From NCBI GenBank assembly GCA_046957575.1, contig JBKUOG010000003.1, positions 80,048 through 144,047 on the forward strand: a stretch of DNA of 64,000 bases, in the 5' to 3' direction. The DNA comes from UMGS1370 sp046957575. Its GTDB lineage: Bacteria > Bacillota > Clostridia > Lachnospirales > Lachnospiraceae. Position numbers and translations under genes: made by a program. Below, in pieces: positions 52,321-61,186 of this stretch. Every line of letters starts with the position of its first letter. Positions within the stretch are counted from its first letter, which is position 1. Under the pieces are notes generated by a model. It ran no database searches. It saw only the letters and a list, made by a program, of their open reading frames with translations, and had not been told where the DNA came from.

Positions 52321-53970
52321 TTATTTCTTAATTTTAAACACTCTGGTCTGATCACTTAAAACCTGAGTCTGGGAGAACAACTGCTCGCTGACTGCTGCAA
52401 CCTCCTGGCTTGTGGCAGAGTTTGTCTGTACAACCGCTGAAATCTGCTCGATTCCATACGTAACCTGTGAAATTGCTCCGGCCTCTTCGTGTACTGCCTT
52501 TACAATATCGTCAATCGCTCCTGCTGACTGTGCTGCAAGCCCCAACGTATTCTGCATAGCCTGAGAAACTTCTTCTACAATGCTGCTTCCTTTTCTTACT
52601 GCCTCGACAGAATTTTCAATCAGAACCTTTGTGGCTTTTGCCGCCTGATCCGACTGGCCAGCCAGGTTTCTGACTTCATCTGCAACAACTGCAAATCCCT
52701 TTCCGGCTGTTCCGGCACGCGCTGCTTCCACTGCTGCATTTAATGCCAGAATATTGGTCTGAAAAGCAATGCTTTCAATTGTTGAAATGATATTTTCAAT
52801 CTCTTTGGAAGACATTCGGATATCTTCAATTGCAGCAATCATCTGCCGCATCTTATCATTGCTTTCAGATATCTGCATATCCGTCTGGCAAGCATTGTCT
52901 TGTACAGACTGGGCGGCTGCCGCATTTTTCTCTGCATTTTCTGATAGCTTTTTCAGAGCCTGCATAAGCTGCTCTACCTCGCTTGCCTGCTCCGCTGCTC
53001 CTTGCGCCAACGCCTGGGAACTGGCGGAAATCTGCTCCGCACCGTCTGTAACCTGCCTGGTTGCTTGATTTACTTTATAAATGGTTTTGGAAATAGAGTC
53101 TGCCATTTTCCTAATGGAATCCTCTATTGAACAAAAATCTCCGATAAATGGCTCAGACACATTCACTTCAAAATTGCTGTCCGCCATTTTTCCCATGATC
53201 TGGTTAATGTCGGACACATAACTGTCAATCTGAGCCATTGCTTTTCTCAATGTATCTGCCAATGCTCCCAACTCGTTGTCTGTATGATGGCTAAGTTCCA
53301 GGTTCAGGCGTCCCTCTGTTAATGGCTCACTTTCCTTTGCAATATTTAAAATTGGACGTACAATATGAACAATCACATAGTAGGCCATGCTAATCAGGCA
53401 CCCCAGAGAAAGCAGGCAGCAGATAATGGTCAGAACCTGCATCATTGCAATGGTAGAAGTCATTCGCTCTAAGCTCTGGGTACTTAGCTGTCTGGTACCT
53501 TCCACCATCTCATCTAATTTGCCAACCAGGTGATCCACATCATTTTTGATTACAGTATGGTAATATTCCTGTGCTGCTTGCGGATCCTGTTCATACAAAT
53601 TCAGCACATACAGAGCCGATTCATGCAACGCCCTGTGCATTGGCTCCACTTCATTCCGCAAGTTCGATAACTTATCATCTTTTAGTCCCAGTTCTCCGTA
53701 AATCCACTGTCCAAGTCCGCAGGCTGTAGGATCTGTACTCCCTGTAAACTTACTTCCCTCATACACTGCGCTGCTAAGTTCACTGGACCATTTGTAATGG
53801 GCCACTTCTGCTGCCTGGACTTTTTCTAAAACGTTCTCAATACTTGTGCTCTCCTCCTGTGCACCACGAATACGCGCAATTCCAATATTAATTGTGGCAC
53901 ACAAAATCAGCGATGAGCACAGTGCCGCACCGATGCGCAGTGAAACGGAACGTTTGATGCTTTTTCTCAT
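52321..53970 (-). CDS. Methyl-accepting chemotaxis protein with CZB-like zinc-binding sensor
   Basis: The 549-residue receptor has a first helix (about 13-33), an extracellular sensor domain, a second helix (about 173-203), a HAMP domain, and a cytoplasmic signalling domain with the highly conserved hairpin tip IAFQTNILALNAAVEAARAG. The sensor domain has His58, Cys84 in TACGLGQW, His112 and His116, matching the 3His-1Cys pattern and spacing of CZB zinc domains. CZB domains usually bind zinc and respond to zinc or hypochlorite. Most CZB receptors carry the domain in the cytoplasm; here it is outside. No che or flagellar gene is nearby. Confidence 0.9.
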   Translation of the reverse strand: MRKSIKRSVSLRIGAALCSSLILCATINIGIARIRGAQEESTSIENVLEKVQAAEVAHYKWSSELSSAVYEGSKFTGSTDPTACGLGQWIYGELGLKDDKLSNLRNEVEPMHRALHESALYVLNLYEQDPQAAQEYYHTVIKNDVDHLVGKLDEMVEGTRQLSTQSLERMTSTIAMMQVLTIICCLLSLGCLISMAYYVIVHIVRPILNIAKESEPLTEGRLNLELSHHTDNELGALADTLRKAMAQIDSYVSDINQIMGKMADSNFEVNVSEPFIGDFCSIEDSIRKMADSISKTIYKVNQATRQVTDGAEQISASSQALAQGAAEQASEVEQLMQALKKLSENAEKNAAAAQSVQDNACQTDMQISESNDKMRQMIAAIEDIRMSSKEIENIISTIESIAFQTNILALNAAVEAARAGTAGKGFAVVADEVRNLAGQSDQAAKATKVLIENSVEAVRKGSSIVEEVSQAMQNTLGLAAQSAGAIDDIVKAVHEEAGAISQVTYGIEQISAVVQTNSATSQEVAAVSEQLFSQTQVLSDQTRVFKIKK

Positions 53971-54095
53971 GGTAAGTAATCTCCCTCGTATTTTATTCTT
54001 TTTTGCGAGTTTCCATTTTAAGATAACATGATTTCCGGAAGTCTGTCCAGCAAATTCAGAAATTTTTCCATTTTTTCTGCAAAAAATCGGTTATT

Positions 54096-55418
54096 TTAAA
54101 ACCTTTCTACCTGTTCTCTGGTTACTCTGGCATAAATCCGCTTCTTCTCTTCCGGAACGCCTAAGCCAATGGTGTAAGCGCTTTTTAGTTTCCTGGCTGC
54201 ATCTTCAAACAGAGATTGATCAGAAGCATACAACACTGCCAATACGTCGTTTTCCTCTACCTTCTCTCCATACTTTTTCTTTAAAATAATTCCGGCTGAC
54301 GGGTCAATCACGTCTTCTTTTTTGCTGCGACCGGCTCCCAAAAGAACGGATGCAATTCCTACGGATTCTGTATCCATGTGAGTAATAATGCCCTCTTTGT
54401 CCGACAAAACTTCATACGAACAGGATGCACATGGAAATTTACCAGGCTGTTCCACATAACTTTTATCGCCTCCCTGACCTTCCACCATACGAGCCAAAGT
54501 CTTAAGGGCGCTTCCGTTTGCAATGGCTTCCTCTGCCAGTCTGCGGCATTCCTCGATGGTCCCCTTTTGGGCCATGTACAGCATATTGGCGGCTAATCCA
54601 AGAGAAACTTCCCGAAGGTCCTCTGGTCCGCCTCCTTTTAGCACTTCTATGGATTCTTTGATTTCCAGTGCATTTCCCACTGCATGACCCAAAGGCACGT
54701 CCATGTCTGTAATAAGGGCACAGCAGTTTCTTCCTGCTCTGGTTCCAATCGCTACCATTTTCTGTGCCAGAGCAATCGAATCGTCTAATGTTTTCATAAA
54801 TGCCCCACTGCCCGTCTTGACATCCAGTACAATCCCGTCACTTCCGGCTGCAATCTTTTTGCTCATAATGGAAGAAGCAATGAGAGGAATGCTGTCCACA
54901 GTGGCAGTAACATCCCGAAGGGCGTAAATCTTTTTATCTGCGGGAACCATGTTGCCGGACTGGCCGATTACCGCAATGCCTGTGCGGTTTACAATATCAA
55001 AAAATTCCTCTCTGGGAATAGCTGTAGAAAATCCTGGTATACTCTCCAGCTTGTCAATGGTTCCCCCGGTATGGCCCAATCCTCTTCCGGACATCTTTGC
55101 CACTTTAACCCCGCAGGCAGCCACAATGGGGCCGATAATCAGCGTCGTCTTATCTCCCACGCCTCCGGTACTGTGTTTGTCCACTTTGATCCCCTTTATC
55201 CCGCTTAAATCTACCATATTCCCGGATTTTGCCATCTCCATGGTCATGGCTGTAATCTCCTCATCGCTCATCCCCTTAAAGTAAATAGCCATCAACATGG
55301 CGGCCATCTGATAATCCGGAATCTCTCCCTTCGTAAATCCTCGGATCATATATGCAATCTCCTGATCCGAAAGTGTCTCTCCCCGTTTTTTCTCCTCAAT
55401 CAGATCATACATTCTCAT
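54096..55418 (-). CDS. pdp: Pyrimidine-nucleoside phosphorylase
   Basis: The enzyme splits thymidine, uridine and deoxyuridine with phosphate to base and (deoxy)ribose 1-phosphate. The 440-residue product has KHSTGGVGDKTTLIIGP (about 81-97) and the family signature SGRGLGHTGGTIDKLES (about 113-129). GAGGAGG precedes the ATG at 55418; a frame open to 55439 lacks support. It follows deoC and deoB in one direction, a salvage cluster that leads deoxyribose 1-phosphate to acetaldehyde and glyceraldehyde 3-phosphate. Thymidine phosphorylase (deoA) is the close alternative. Confidence 0.93.
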   Translation of the reverse strand: MRMYDLIEEKKRGETLSDQEIAYMIRGFTKGEIPDYQMAAMLMAIYFKGMSDEEITAMTMEMAKSGNMVDLSGIKGIKVDKHSTGGVGDKTTLIIGPIVAACGVKVAKMSGRGLGHTGGTIDKLESIPGFSTAIPREEFFDIVNRTGIAVIGQSGNMVPADKKIYALRDVTATVDSIPLIASSIMSKKIAAGSDGIVLDVKTGSGAFMKTLDDSIALAQKMVAIGTRAGRNCCALITDMDVPLGHAVGNALEIKESIEVLKGGGPEDLREVSLGLAANMLYMAQKGTIEECRRLAEEAIANGSALKTLARMVEGQGGDKSYVEQPGKFPCASCSYEVLSDKEGIITHMDTESVGIASVLLGAGRSKKEDVIDPSAGIILKKKYGEKVEENDVLAVLYASDQSLFEDAARKLKSAYTIGLGVPEEKKRIYARVTREQVERF

Positions 55419-55447
55419 AAGCTTTAGCCTCCTCGCCATTTATTTTA

Positions 55448-55481
55448 GCCCCGCCCAGACAAACATGTATCTGAACGGGGC
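55448..55481 (-). other. Hairpin between deoC and pdp
   Basis: GCCCCG and CGGGGC (55448-55453 and 55476-55481) with inner CAGA/TCTG pairing form a stem in the 98-bp gap, without a T run on the minus strand. It may protect or process the message between the two genes. Confidence 0.5.
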
Positions 55482-55516
55482 CCCAGTGCATTTTTGCAGT
55501 TCTATCATTTTCCCGA

Positions 55517-56188
55517 TTAATAGCTTCCCTCTTCAATTGTCTCTGCTTTTGCCAGTTTTACAATACGGCTGGTCCCAAGTCTGGATGCCCCCAGTTCAAT
55601 GAATTTTTCCGCATCGTCAAAGGATTTAATACCGCCGGCTGCCTTTATCTTAACGTCTGGCCCTACGTGTTTTGCAAACAATGCGATATCGTCAAAGGTT
55701 GCGCCATTTGTGGAAAATCCAGTAGATGTCTTGATATAATCCGCCCCTGCATCTGTAACAATCTGGCACATTTTAATCTTCTCTTCGTCTGTCAGCAGGC
55801 AGGTCTCAATAATTACTTTCAGGATCTTATCGCCGCAGGCTTCTTTAATCTCCCGAATCTCTTCCTTAATCTTATCATAATTTTTATCTTTCAAATCCCC
55901 GATATTGATCACCATATCAATTTCTTTTGCACCGTTTTCAATAGCATCTCTGGCCTCAAATACTTTTACCTTTGCAGTGTTATAGCCATTGGGAAATCCG
56001 ATTACTGTGCAGACCGGCATCTTATCTCCCAGATACTCGGCAGCTCGCTTGACATAGGACGGCGGAATGCATACGGAAGCTGTCCCGTAAGCGACTGCAT
56101 CATCGCAGATTTCCTTAATCTCCTCCCAGGTTGCCCCCTGCGTTAAGAGGGTATGATCCACTGTTTTAAAAATCTCGTTCTTGTCCAT
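55517..56188 (-). CDS. deoC: Deoxyribose-phosphate aldolase
   Basis: DeoC splits 2-deoxyribose 5-phosphate to acetaldehyde and glyceraldehyde 3-phosphate. The 223-residue protein has EIDMVIN with Asp91 and the Schiff-base Lys153 in DYIKTSTGFST, and a KAAGGIKSFDDAEKFIELGASRLGTS end. It follows deoB by 24 bp, in the order deoB-deoC-pdp that matches the pathway. The likely inducer regulator DeoR is not in the window. Confidence 0.96.
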   Translation of the reverse strand: MDKNEIFKTVDHTLLTQGATWEEIKEICDDAVAYGTASVCIPPSYVKRAAEYLGDKMPVCTVIGFPNGYNTAKVKVFEARDAIENGAKEIDMVINIGDLKDKNYDKIKEEIREIKEACGDKILKVIIETCLLTDEEKIKMCQIVTDAGADYIKTSTGFSTNGATFDDIALFAKHVGPDVKIKAAGGIKSFDDAEKFIELGASRLGTSRIVKLAKAETIEEGSY

Positions 56189-56212
56189 GTATATTCCTCT
56201 CTTCCCTATGTT

Positions 56213-57370
56213 CTATATCTCTTTTAAAAAACTTTCTCCTGCAATGTCTCCAGCAACTCCCAAATACTCTAAAATTGTAGCGGCTATATCTGCAAAAGAA
56301 CCTCTGGTCCCTAAATTTACTCCTGGTTTTACCCTGGCTCCTGCTATCACAAGAGGCGTATATTCTCTGGAATGATCCGTGGACGGCGTAATGGGATCGC
56401 ATCCATGATCGGCTGTGATCATCAAAATGTCATCCTCTTTCATTGCTCCTAAAATCTCCGGAAGCCGATTATCAAAATAAGTCAGCGCTTTGGCATAGCC
56501 GTCTACATCATTGCGGTGTCCGTAAAGCATGTCGTAGTCCACCAGATTGATAAAGCACAATCCTTCAAAATCACGCCCCAGATACTCAATGGTCCGGTCA
56601 ATTCCTTCTGCATTGTTAGCGGTTCTGACCATCTCACTGATACCCTGACCGGCAAAAATGTCGTTAATCTTTCCCACTGCAAGCACCTGTTTCCCGGAAG
56701 CTGCAATTGCGTCCAGCATGGTGGCCTTCGGTGGAACCAGAGAGTAATCGTGGCGCCGGGAAGTCCTTTTATAAGGCCACTCTCCCTCAAAGGGACGGGC
56801 AATCACCCGGCCTACCCCATATTCCTTTGTACACAGCCGGCGGGCAATCTCGCAGTAATGGTACAGTTCCTCAATCGGAACCACGTCCTCATGGGCGGCA
56901 ATCTGGAATACGCTGTCTGCGGATGTATAAACAATCAGCGCTCCTGTTTCCACATGCTCTCTGCCGTAATCTTTGATAACTTCTGTGCCGGAATAAGGCT
57001 TGTTGCAGATGACCATTCTTCCTGTTTCCTTCTCAAATGCATCTAACAGTTCCTTAGGAAATCCGTCCGGAAATGTGGGAAGAGGTTCTGGCGAAATCAC
57101 GCCTGCTATCTCCCAGTGTCCAATGGTGGTGTCCTTTCCTTTGGAAACTTCGGTCATCCTGGCCACTGCTCCCTGGGGACTTGGCTCTTGCTCCTGACAA
57201 TTCACACCTTCAATATTAAACAGCCCCAACTTTTTCATATTGGGCATGGAAAAATACGAACTGGTAGCAGCAGCAGCCAGTGTATTGCTGCCTTCGTCTC
57301 CAAACTCTGCGGCATCCGGCATCTCTCCGATTCCTACACTGTCCAGTACCATTAAAAACACACGCTTCAT
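56213..57370 (-). CDS. deoB: Phosphopentomutase
   Basis: DeoB moves phosphate between C1 and C5 of ribose and deoxyribose. The 385-residue protein belongs to the alkaline phosphatase superfamily, with MVLDSVGIGEMPDA at the N terminus, the catalytic Thr segment GKDTTIGHWEIAG (about 79-91) and the C-terminal metal site TADHGCDPITPSTDHSREY. All metal ligands appear present. It starts 19 bp after acyP and precedes deoC. Confidence 0.96.
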   Translation of the reverse strand: MKRVFLMVLDSVGIGEMPDAAEFGDEGSNTLAAAATSSYFSMPNMKKLGLFNIEGVNCQEQEPSPQGAVARMTEVSKGKDTTIGHWEIAGVISPEPLPTFPDGFPKELLDAFEKETGRMVICNKPYSGTEVIKDYGREHVETGALIVYTSADSVFQIAAHEDVVPIEELYHYCEIARRLCTKEYGVGRVIARPFEGEWPYKRTSRRHDYSLVPPKATMLDAIAASGKQVLAVGKINDIFAGQGISEMVRTANNAEGIDRTIEYLGRDFEGLCFINLVDYDMLYGHRNDVDGYAKALTYFDNRLPEILGAMKEDDILMITADHGCDPITPSTDHSREYTPLVIAGARVKPGVNLGTRGSFADIAATILEYLGVAGDIAGESFLKEI

Positions 57371-57389
57371 ATAAAAAACTCCTTTCAGC

Positions 57390-57668
57390 CTAATCCATCA
57401 AAAACTGCTTTTCTCCTGGTTTTACCGGTATTTCTGTAATATCCAGATCCTCTACCCGCATATAGCCGTTGCCTTTGCGGACAGAGTCTAACAGCAAGGA
57501 CAGTTTGACCGGATCGCCCTGAAGCTCCATCTGGACTGTTCCATCGTAAAGATTTTCCACATATCCTGTAATCCCCAAAGGTCTGGCTTCCATACATACA
57601 AAAAAGCGGCATCCTACATTTTGGACTCTCCCTCTGGCAATTACATGGTAACGGATGACTCTCTGCAC
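57390..57668 (-). CDS. acyP: Acylphosphatase
   Basis: This 92-residue enzyme hydrolyses acyl phosphates such as carbamoyl phosphate. The signatures GRVQNVGCRFF (with the phosphate-loop Arg, about 13-23) and GYVENLYDGTVQMELQG (with the catalytic Asn) are both clear. The usual Phe/Tyr after the loop Gly is Cys. It is upstream of deoB with 19 bp between, so it probably heads this run. Confidence 0.93.
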   Translation of the reverse strand: MQRVIRYHVIARGRVQNVGCRFFVCMEARPLGITGYVENLYDGTVQMELQGDPVKLSLLLDSVRKGNGYMRVEDLDITEIPVKPGEKQFLMD

Positions 57669-57844
57669 AAAAACACCTCCCCAGTCTATGATGGTATTAG
57701 TCTACCACACTTTGTAAGAAATAACCAGTGACTCTTGAAAATATCCTTCCACATCCGGCACTTTATAAAAAATTTTAATGAAGACATTTTCCCTTGCCAT
57801 CCGTTATAATAAGTAGAATACCAAAAGGAAGGAGAGAGACTTAC

Positions 57845-58354
57845 TTGAGCGATGAAGAAACACTGGAGCGCCTGATCCGTCAGTATCAAAATTTAATTTA
57901 TTCCATCTGTTTCCGGCTTACCGGCGATTATTTTGATGCTGAAGATTTGGCGCAGGATACCTTTCTCTCCGCCTACAAACATCTGTCCCATTTTGACGGT
58001 TTCAATGAACGGGCATGGCTGTGCCGCATTGCCACCAACAAATGCATCGACTATTTAAAACGGGCAGGCAGGCGCAGCGTACCCACTGCTGATGATTATT
58101 TTGCTGCTCTTGCAGACAATCAGTCTTCCCCGGAAGAACTATGTCTGGAAGCCGCCGTCAAAAAACAGCTTTATGACTGCTGCTGCAAACTCTCATCCCC
58201 TTACAGAGATGTGGCCCTTGACTACTACTATCATGAAATTGAAATCAGCGAAATTGCCGCAAAAACCGGCAAAAATATAAAAACGCTTCAGACGCAGATT
58301 TACCGCGCCAAGGGGATGCTGAAAAAACTTTACCGAAGGGAGGATCTTACATGA
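57845..58354 (+). CDS. ECF-type RNA polymerase sigma factor
   Basis: The 169-residue protein has sigma region 2 (about 15-75: IYSICFRLTGDYFDAEDLAQDTFLSAYKHL) and region 4 (about 105-160, with EISEIAAKTGKNIKTLQTQIYRAKGML). The best start is a TTG at 57845 six bases after GGAAGGAGAGAG, giving MSDEETLERLI; an ATG 17 codons earlier lacks a ribosome-binding site. Its end overlaps the next gene by 4 bp. The pair should form a sigma/anti-sigma module. Signal and regulon are not visible. Confidence 0.9.
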   Translation: MSDEETLERLIRQYQNLIYSICFRLTGDYFDAEDLAQDTFLSAYKHLSHFDGFNERAWLCRIATNKCIDYLKRAGRRSVPTADDYFAALADNQSSPEELCLEAAVKKQLYDCCCKLSSPYRDVALDYYYHEIEISEIAAKTGKNIKTLQTQIYRAKGMLKKLYRREDLT

Positions 58355-58755
58355 GAAACAGTCCAAAATCCAGAATTTATATGGAAACCTTAGAAAAGAT
58401 TGCGGCTTCCGACGATTTGATCCAGGCGTTTTCTAACGAAACAGAGCGATACTATTTTGTCCCTGCTCCCAAAGACTTTTCCCAATCCGTTTTAAGGAAA
58501 AGCCGTTCTCTGGATGTACAGGTAGCTGTAAAAACCAGCCATGCATCAAAAAGACTTCAGTTTTTTATTTACAGCCTTCAAGTGGGAACGGCTGTGGCCG
58601 GAGCGCTGTTTCTGCTGTTTGCTCTGCCAAACAGCACTGCATTTTCCCGATCATTTACAGGCGGGCAGCGGATAGAATTCCAGGTTTCAGACCGCACCAG
58701 ACAGCTTTCCGACTCGATACTGGAATTTTCCTATGATATGTTTAATTGGAGGTAA
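58351..58755 (+). CDS. Putative membrane-anchored anti-sigma factor
   Basis: The 134-residue protein has a cytoplasmic helical N terminus (1-70), one membrane helix at about 73-90 (SLQVGTAVAGALFLLFAL) and a short outer tail. The overlap with the sigma gene by ATGA and this topology suggest an anti-sigma factor. No HxxxCxxC zinc motif is present, so it is not a classic ZAS anti-sigma; recognition rests on position and layout. Confidence 0.6.
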   Translation: MRNSPKSRIYMETLEKIAASDDLIQAFSNETERYYFVPAPKDFSQSVLRKSRSLDVQVAVKTSHASKRLQFFIYSLQVGTAVAGALFLLFALPNSTAFSRSFTGGQRIEFQVSDRTRQLSDSILEFSYDMFNWR

Positions 58756-58761
58756 TCGACT

Positions 58762-59343
58762 ATGACAAAAAAGAAAAATCATTTATTTACATTTTTTTGC
58801 TCCCTGATTCCCGGAGCCGGTGAAATGTATTTAGGTTTTTTTAAACATGGAATCAGCGTTATGAGCCTGTTTTTCCTGCTGTTTTTCTGCAGTGGCATCC
58901 TGTTCCCGCCGCTTATGTATCTCTCTCCTGTACTGTGGTTTTACAGTTTTTTCCATGTAAACCATCTGGTCACGCTTCCGGACGATGAATTTTATATGAT
59001 CGAGGATGAATATTTCTTCCCCATTGATTTTCTCGTCAAAAACCGCAGTCTGCTGCTGACCCGGTACCGGAAGGTTACTTCCTGCTGTTTAATCCTTTTA
59101 GGCTCCGCCATCCTTTGGCAGAATCTAAATGATTTCGTCCATATGCTCTGTGGCCGGTATCTATCCATTCCTGAGCCGGTCCGGGAACTTCTCTCCTGGT
59201 TCAGCCGCAGGATTCCCCAAATGCTTGTTGCAGCCGTGATTCTTGCTCTTGGCATCTGGCTTATCCGACAGAAGAAAAACGACCTTTTCCTGACCGATAA
59301 AAATGGGGGGGGCATTTCCGGAAAGCCTGACCCTAAACTGTAA
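58762..59343 (+). CDS. Multi-helix membrane protein of the sigma operon
   Basis: The 193-residue protein begins KKKNHLFTFFCSLIPGAGEMYLGFFKHGI, like the TM2-type helix pairs of many Bacillota proteins, and has four to five hydrophobic helices. It follows the putative anti-sigma gene by 6 bp. The last 20 residues (DKNGGGISGKPDPKL) are charged and follow a run of eight G in the DNA. No enzyme motif. It is probably part of the sigma-dependent envelope response module. Confidence 0.65.
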   Translation: MTKKKNHLFTFFCSLIPGAGEMYLGFFKHGISVMSLFFLLFFCSGILFPPLMYLSPVLWFYSFFHVNHLVTLPDDEFYMIEDEYFFPIDFLVKNRSLLLTRYRKVTSCCLILLGSAILWQNLNDFVHMLCGRYLSIPEPVRELLSWFSRRIPQMLVAAVILALGIWLIRQKKNDLFLTDKNGGGISGKPDPKL

Positions 59344-59345
59344 AC

Positions 59346-59400
59346 AAAAGCTGCTGTAATCGAAACAGGTCTTTCCAATGTCTCGATTACAGCAGCTTTT
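59346..59400. terminator. Bidirectional terminator
   Basis: AAAAGCTGCTGTAATCGA (59346-59363) and its complement (59383-59400) form an 18-bp stem with A and T runs on either side, between the convergent membrane-protein and yhcH genes. Confidence 0.88.
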
Positions 59401-59407
59401 TCCTGTG

Positions 59408-59872
59408 CTAATCTTCTTTAATTTTTACAATCACTTTCTTAATTGGGGCTGGTTCTCCATTGGCTGCCTTTGGTTTATGGGCATCCCATGGAAAGAAAAT
59501 CATGTACTGATCATCTTTTGCCGCAACCTTAAGGCCTGGGTTGGAGTCATCAAAGAACACCACATCCTTGTCCGGATTGTAAGGAGTCTGAACCGTCATC
59601 TCTCCTACCGGCGCATAGGTCATAATTTCTGTTCCCTTAATAACATACTGAATGTCCGTATAATGTTCATGGGCCTCAAACTTTGCCTCTTCCCAGAAAA
59701 CTGTAGTATATTCCACTACATTGGCATATACATTCTTTCCGTCAATCTCATGTTTTCCAACCTCTAAAGCGGCCAGATCTGTATTCAGCAGAAAATCCAC
59801 TGCCTTAGCATAACGGCCTTCGATCCCTAAATTTCTGTAAAAATTCAAATTCTTTTTCTCATCAAAAATCAT
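59408..59872 (-). CDS. YhcH/YjgK/YiaL family protein (DUF386)
   Basis: The 154-residue cupin-like protein has the family pattern: FEAHEHYTDIQYVIKGTE (about 62-80) with metal-binding His and Asp-Gln, then DVVFFDDSNPGLKVAAKDDQYMIFFPWDAHKPK with a second His. Family members sit in sialic acid, N-acetylglucosamine and beta-galactoside clusters, and some are annotated as EbgC-like or N-acetylmannosamine-6-phosphate associated. An AAAAGGAG site before the ATG at 59872 fixes the start. The gene is alone here, convergent with the sigma operon. Confidence 0.88.
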   Translation of the reverse strand: MIFDEKKNLNFYRNLGIEGRYAKAVDFLLNTDLAALEVGKHEIDGKNVYANVVEYTTVFWEEAKFEAHEHYTDIQYVIKGTEIMTYAPVGEMTVQTPYNPDKDVVFFDDSNPGLKVAAKDDQYMIFFPWDAHKPKAANGEPAPIKKVIVKIKED

Positions 59873-59967
59873 ATGGCACTCTCCTTTTCTATGCAGATAC
59901 TTTATGTAATTGCTGCATCTTTTACAGACAGTATACGCCATACATGGGGAAAACTCAATCTTTTTTC

Positions 59968-60837
59968 TTATTTAAAAAATTCATGTCCATCGTGGGTAAA
60001 CAGATAGGTAAGCTTTGAGTCAAAAAAGCCGATTGCTCTGGTCTGAGAACGTCCTCGGTTCATAAAATACAATGCTCCCTGGGAATAGTCCTCTCCGGCC
60101 AAAGCCCGGTTTACGCATTCTACTGTCAAGTCCGTCACTTCTACCTGATTAATCCGTCCATCCGATACCGGCGAAAACTGGCCGCTTTGGTATACGACCT
60201 CTGTCACTGTATTGGGAAACTGCTTGTCCCGCACCCGGTTCATAATGACGTTGGCAACTAGAATCCGACCTTTTGCATCACAGATTCCTGCTTCTGCCTG
60301 GACGATTTTTAGAAGGACCTGGTAGTCTGATTGAGAGCAGGAAATCCTTCTTGCTGCCCTTCTCTTCTCTTCCGCCTTTCTTTTAGCCTCTTCCTCTGCA
60401 ATTCGTCTGGCTTCTGCTTCTTTTTCTTCCTGTATCTTCTCCTGCTTAGCCTCAAGTTCCGCTTTTGCCCGCTCTGACTCTTCTATCTTTTTTTCTGTAT
60501 TTTTTACCAGGTTCTGGCCTATCAGGCTGCTTTCCTGTTTTAAAGCGGCGAATTCGGCTTGTATTTTAGCTTCTGTAATCAAATCCAAATCTTCAGCGTC
60601 CGTTTCCTCTAAAGCATCGCTGCCCTCCTGGTAACGTCCCTCTGCAAATGCAGTCAGCGCATTTTTGCCTCCTGCTCCAAATCCGGCTGCGGTAAATGCA
60701 ACTACCGCGATGACCATACATCCTGATGTCAGAACGGCTGCCTGGCGGTGCATTCTCTTGCTCACCTGGATAGCCGGCCTTATCAATTCCCGGACAAACT
60801 GCAGTGCTGCCTGAAGAAAAGAATAAAATGGAAACAT
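59968..60837 (-). CDS. SleB-like cell wall hydrolase with coiled-coil stalk
   Basis: The 289-residue protein has one membrane helix (about 33-55), a Glu/Lys/Ala-rich coiled coil (about 85-165, with EEKEAEARRIAEEEAKRK), and a C-terminal hydrolase_2/SleB domain (about 175-285: IVQAEAGICDAKGRILVANVIMNRV, then QFSPVSDGRI and YFMNRG). SleB-type enzymes are spore-cortex or cell-wall lytic transglycosylases. An AAAAGGAGAG site and a consensus promoter precede the ATG at 60837. A possible role in wall turnover or germination fits its form. Confidence 0.88.
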   Translation of the reverse strand: MFPFYSFLQAALQFVRELIRPAIQVSKRMHRQAAVLTSGCMVIAVVAFTAAGFGAGGKNALTAFAEGRYQEGSDALEETDAEDLDLITEAKIQAEFAALKQESSLIGQNLVKNTEKKIEESERAKAELEAKQEKIQEEKEAEARRIAEEEAKRKAEEKRRAARRISCSQSDYQVLLKIVQAEAGICDAKGRILVANVIMNRVRDKQFPNTVTEVVYQSGQFSPVSDGRINQVEVTDLTVECVNRALAGEDYSQGALYFMNRGRSQTRAIGFFDSKLTYLFTHDGHEFFK

Positions 60838-60923
60838 AGATACTCTCCTTTTTCTCCCTCTTTTTGGCGCAGAAACAGGATTTGTCTCCCACTTTCTGCT
60901 CGTTTTTCTGGTTAACATGGCAA

Positions 60924-60953
60924 ATTATATGGGAATGCGTACCACAATGTCAA
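60924..60953 (-). promoter_or_regulatory. Promoter of the SleB-like gene
   Basis: TTGACA (60953-60948), 18 bp, TATAAT (60929-60924) on the minus strand, 90 bp upstream of the ATG at 60837. Confidence 0.8.
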
Positions 60954-60989
60954 TGGAAACAGAACAAGTTTGTCACTTATTCCAGAGCA

Positions 60990-61024
60990 AAAAAAAACGC
61001 TCTCTGCATTTTTGTGCAGATAGC
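60990..61024 (-). terminator. Strong terminator in an ORF-free gap
   Basis: On the minus strand GCGCTATCTGCA can pair with TGCAGAGAGCG, followed by nine T. It stops transcripts coming from 61025 and above. The nearest gene upstream is ybaK, which ends 250 bp away, so it either ends a long ybaK 3' region or a separate small RNA. Confidence 0.8.
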
Positions 61025-61186
61025 GCAAATTCACTGCTATTTTTCGCTGTTTTTTCAGATATCCTTGCTAATTTAATTTTACAGAAATATTACATTTTTG
61101 TTAATTATTTTGTGTCATACTCTTTGTCGAATCTGGCTGTCGAATCCTTATGTCAACCGTTTGTCTCTTCTGACATCAAATAAGAC

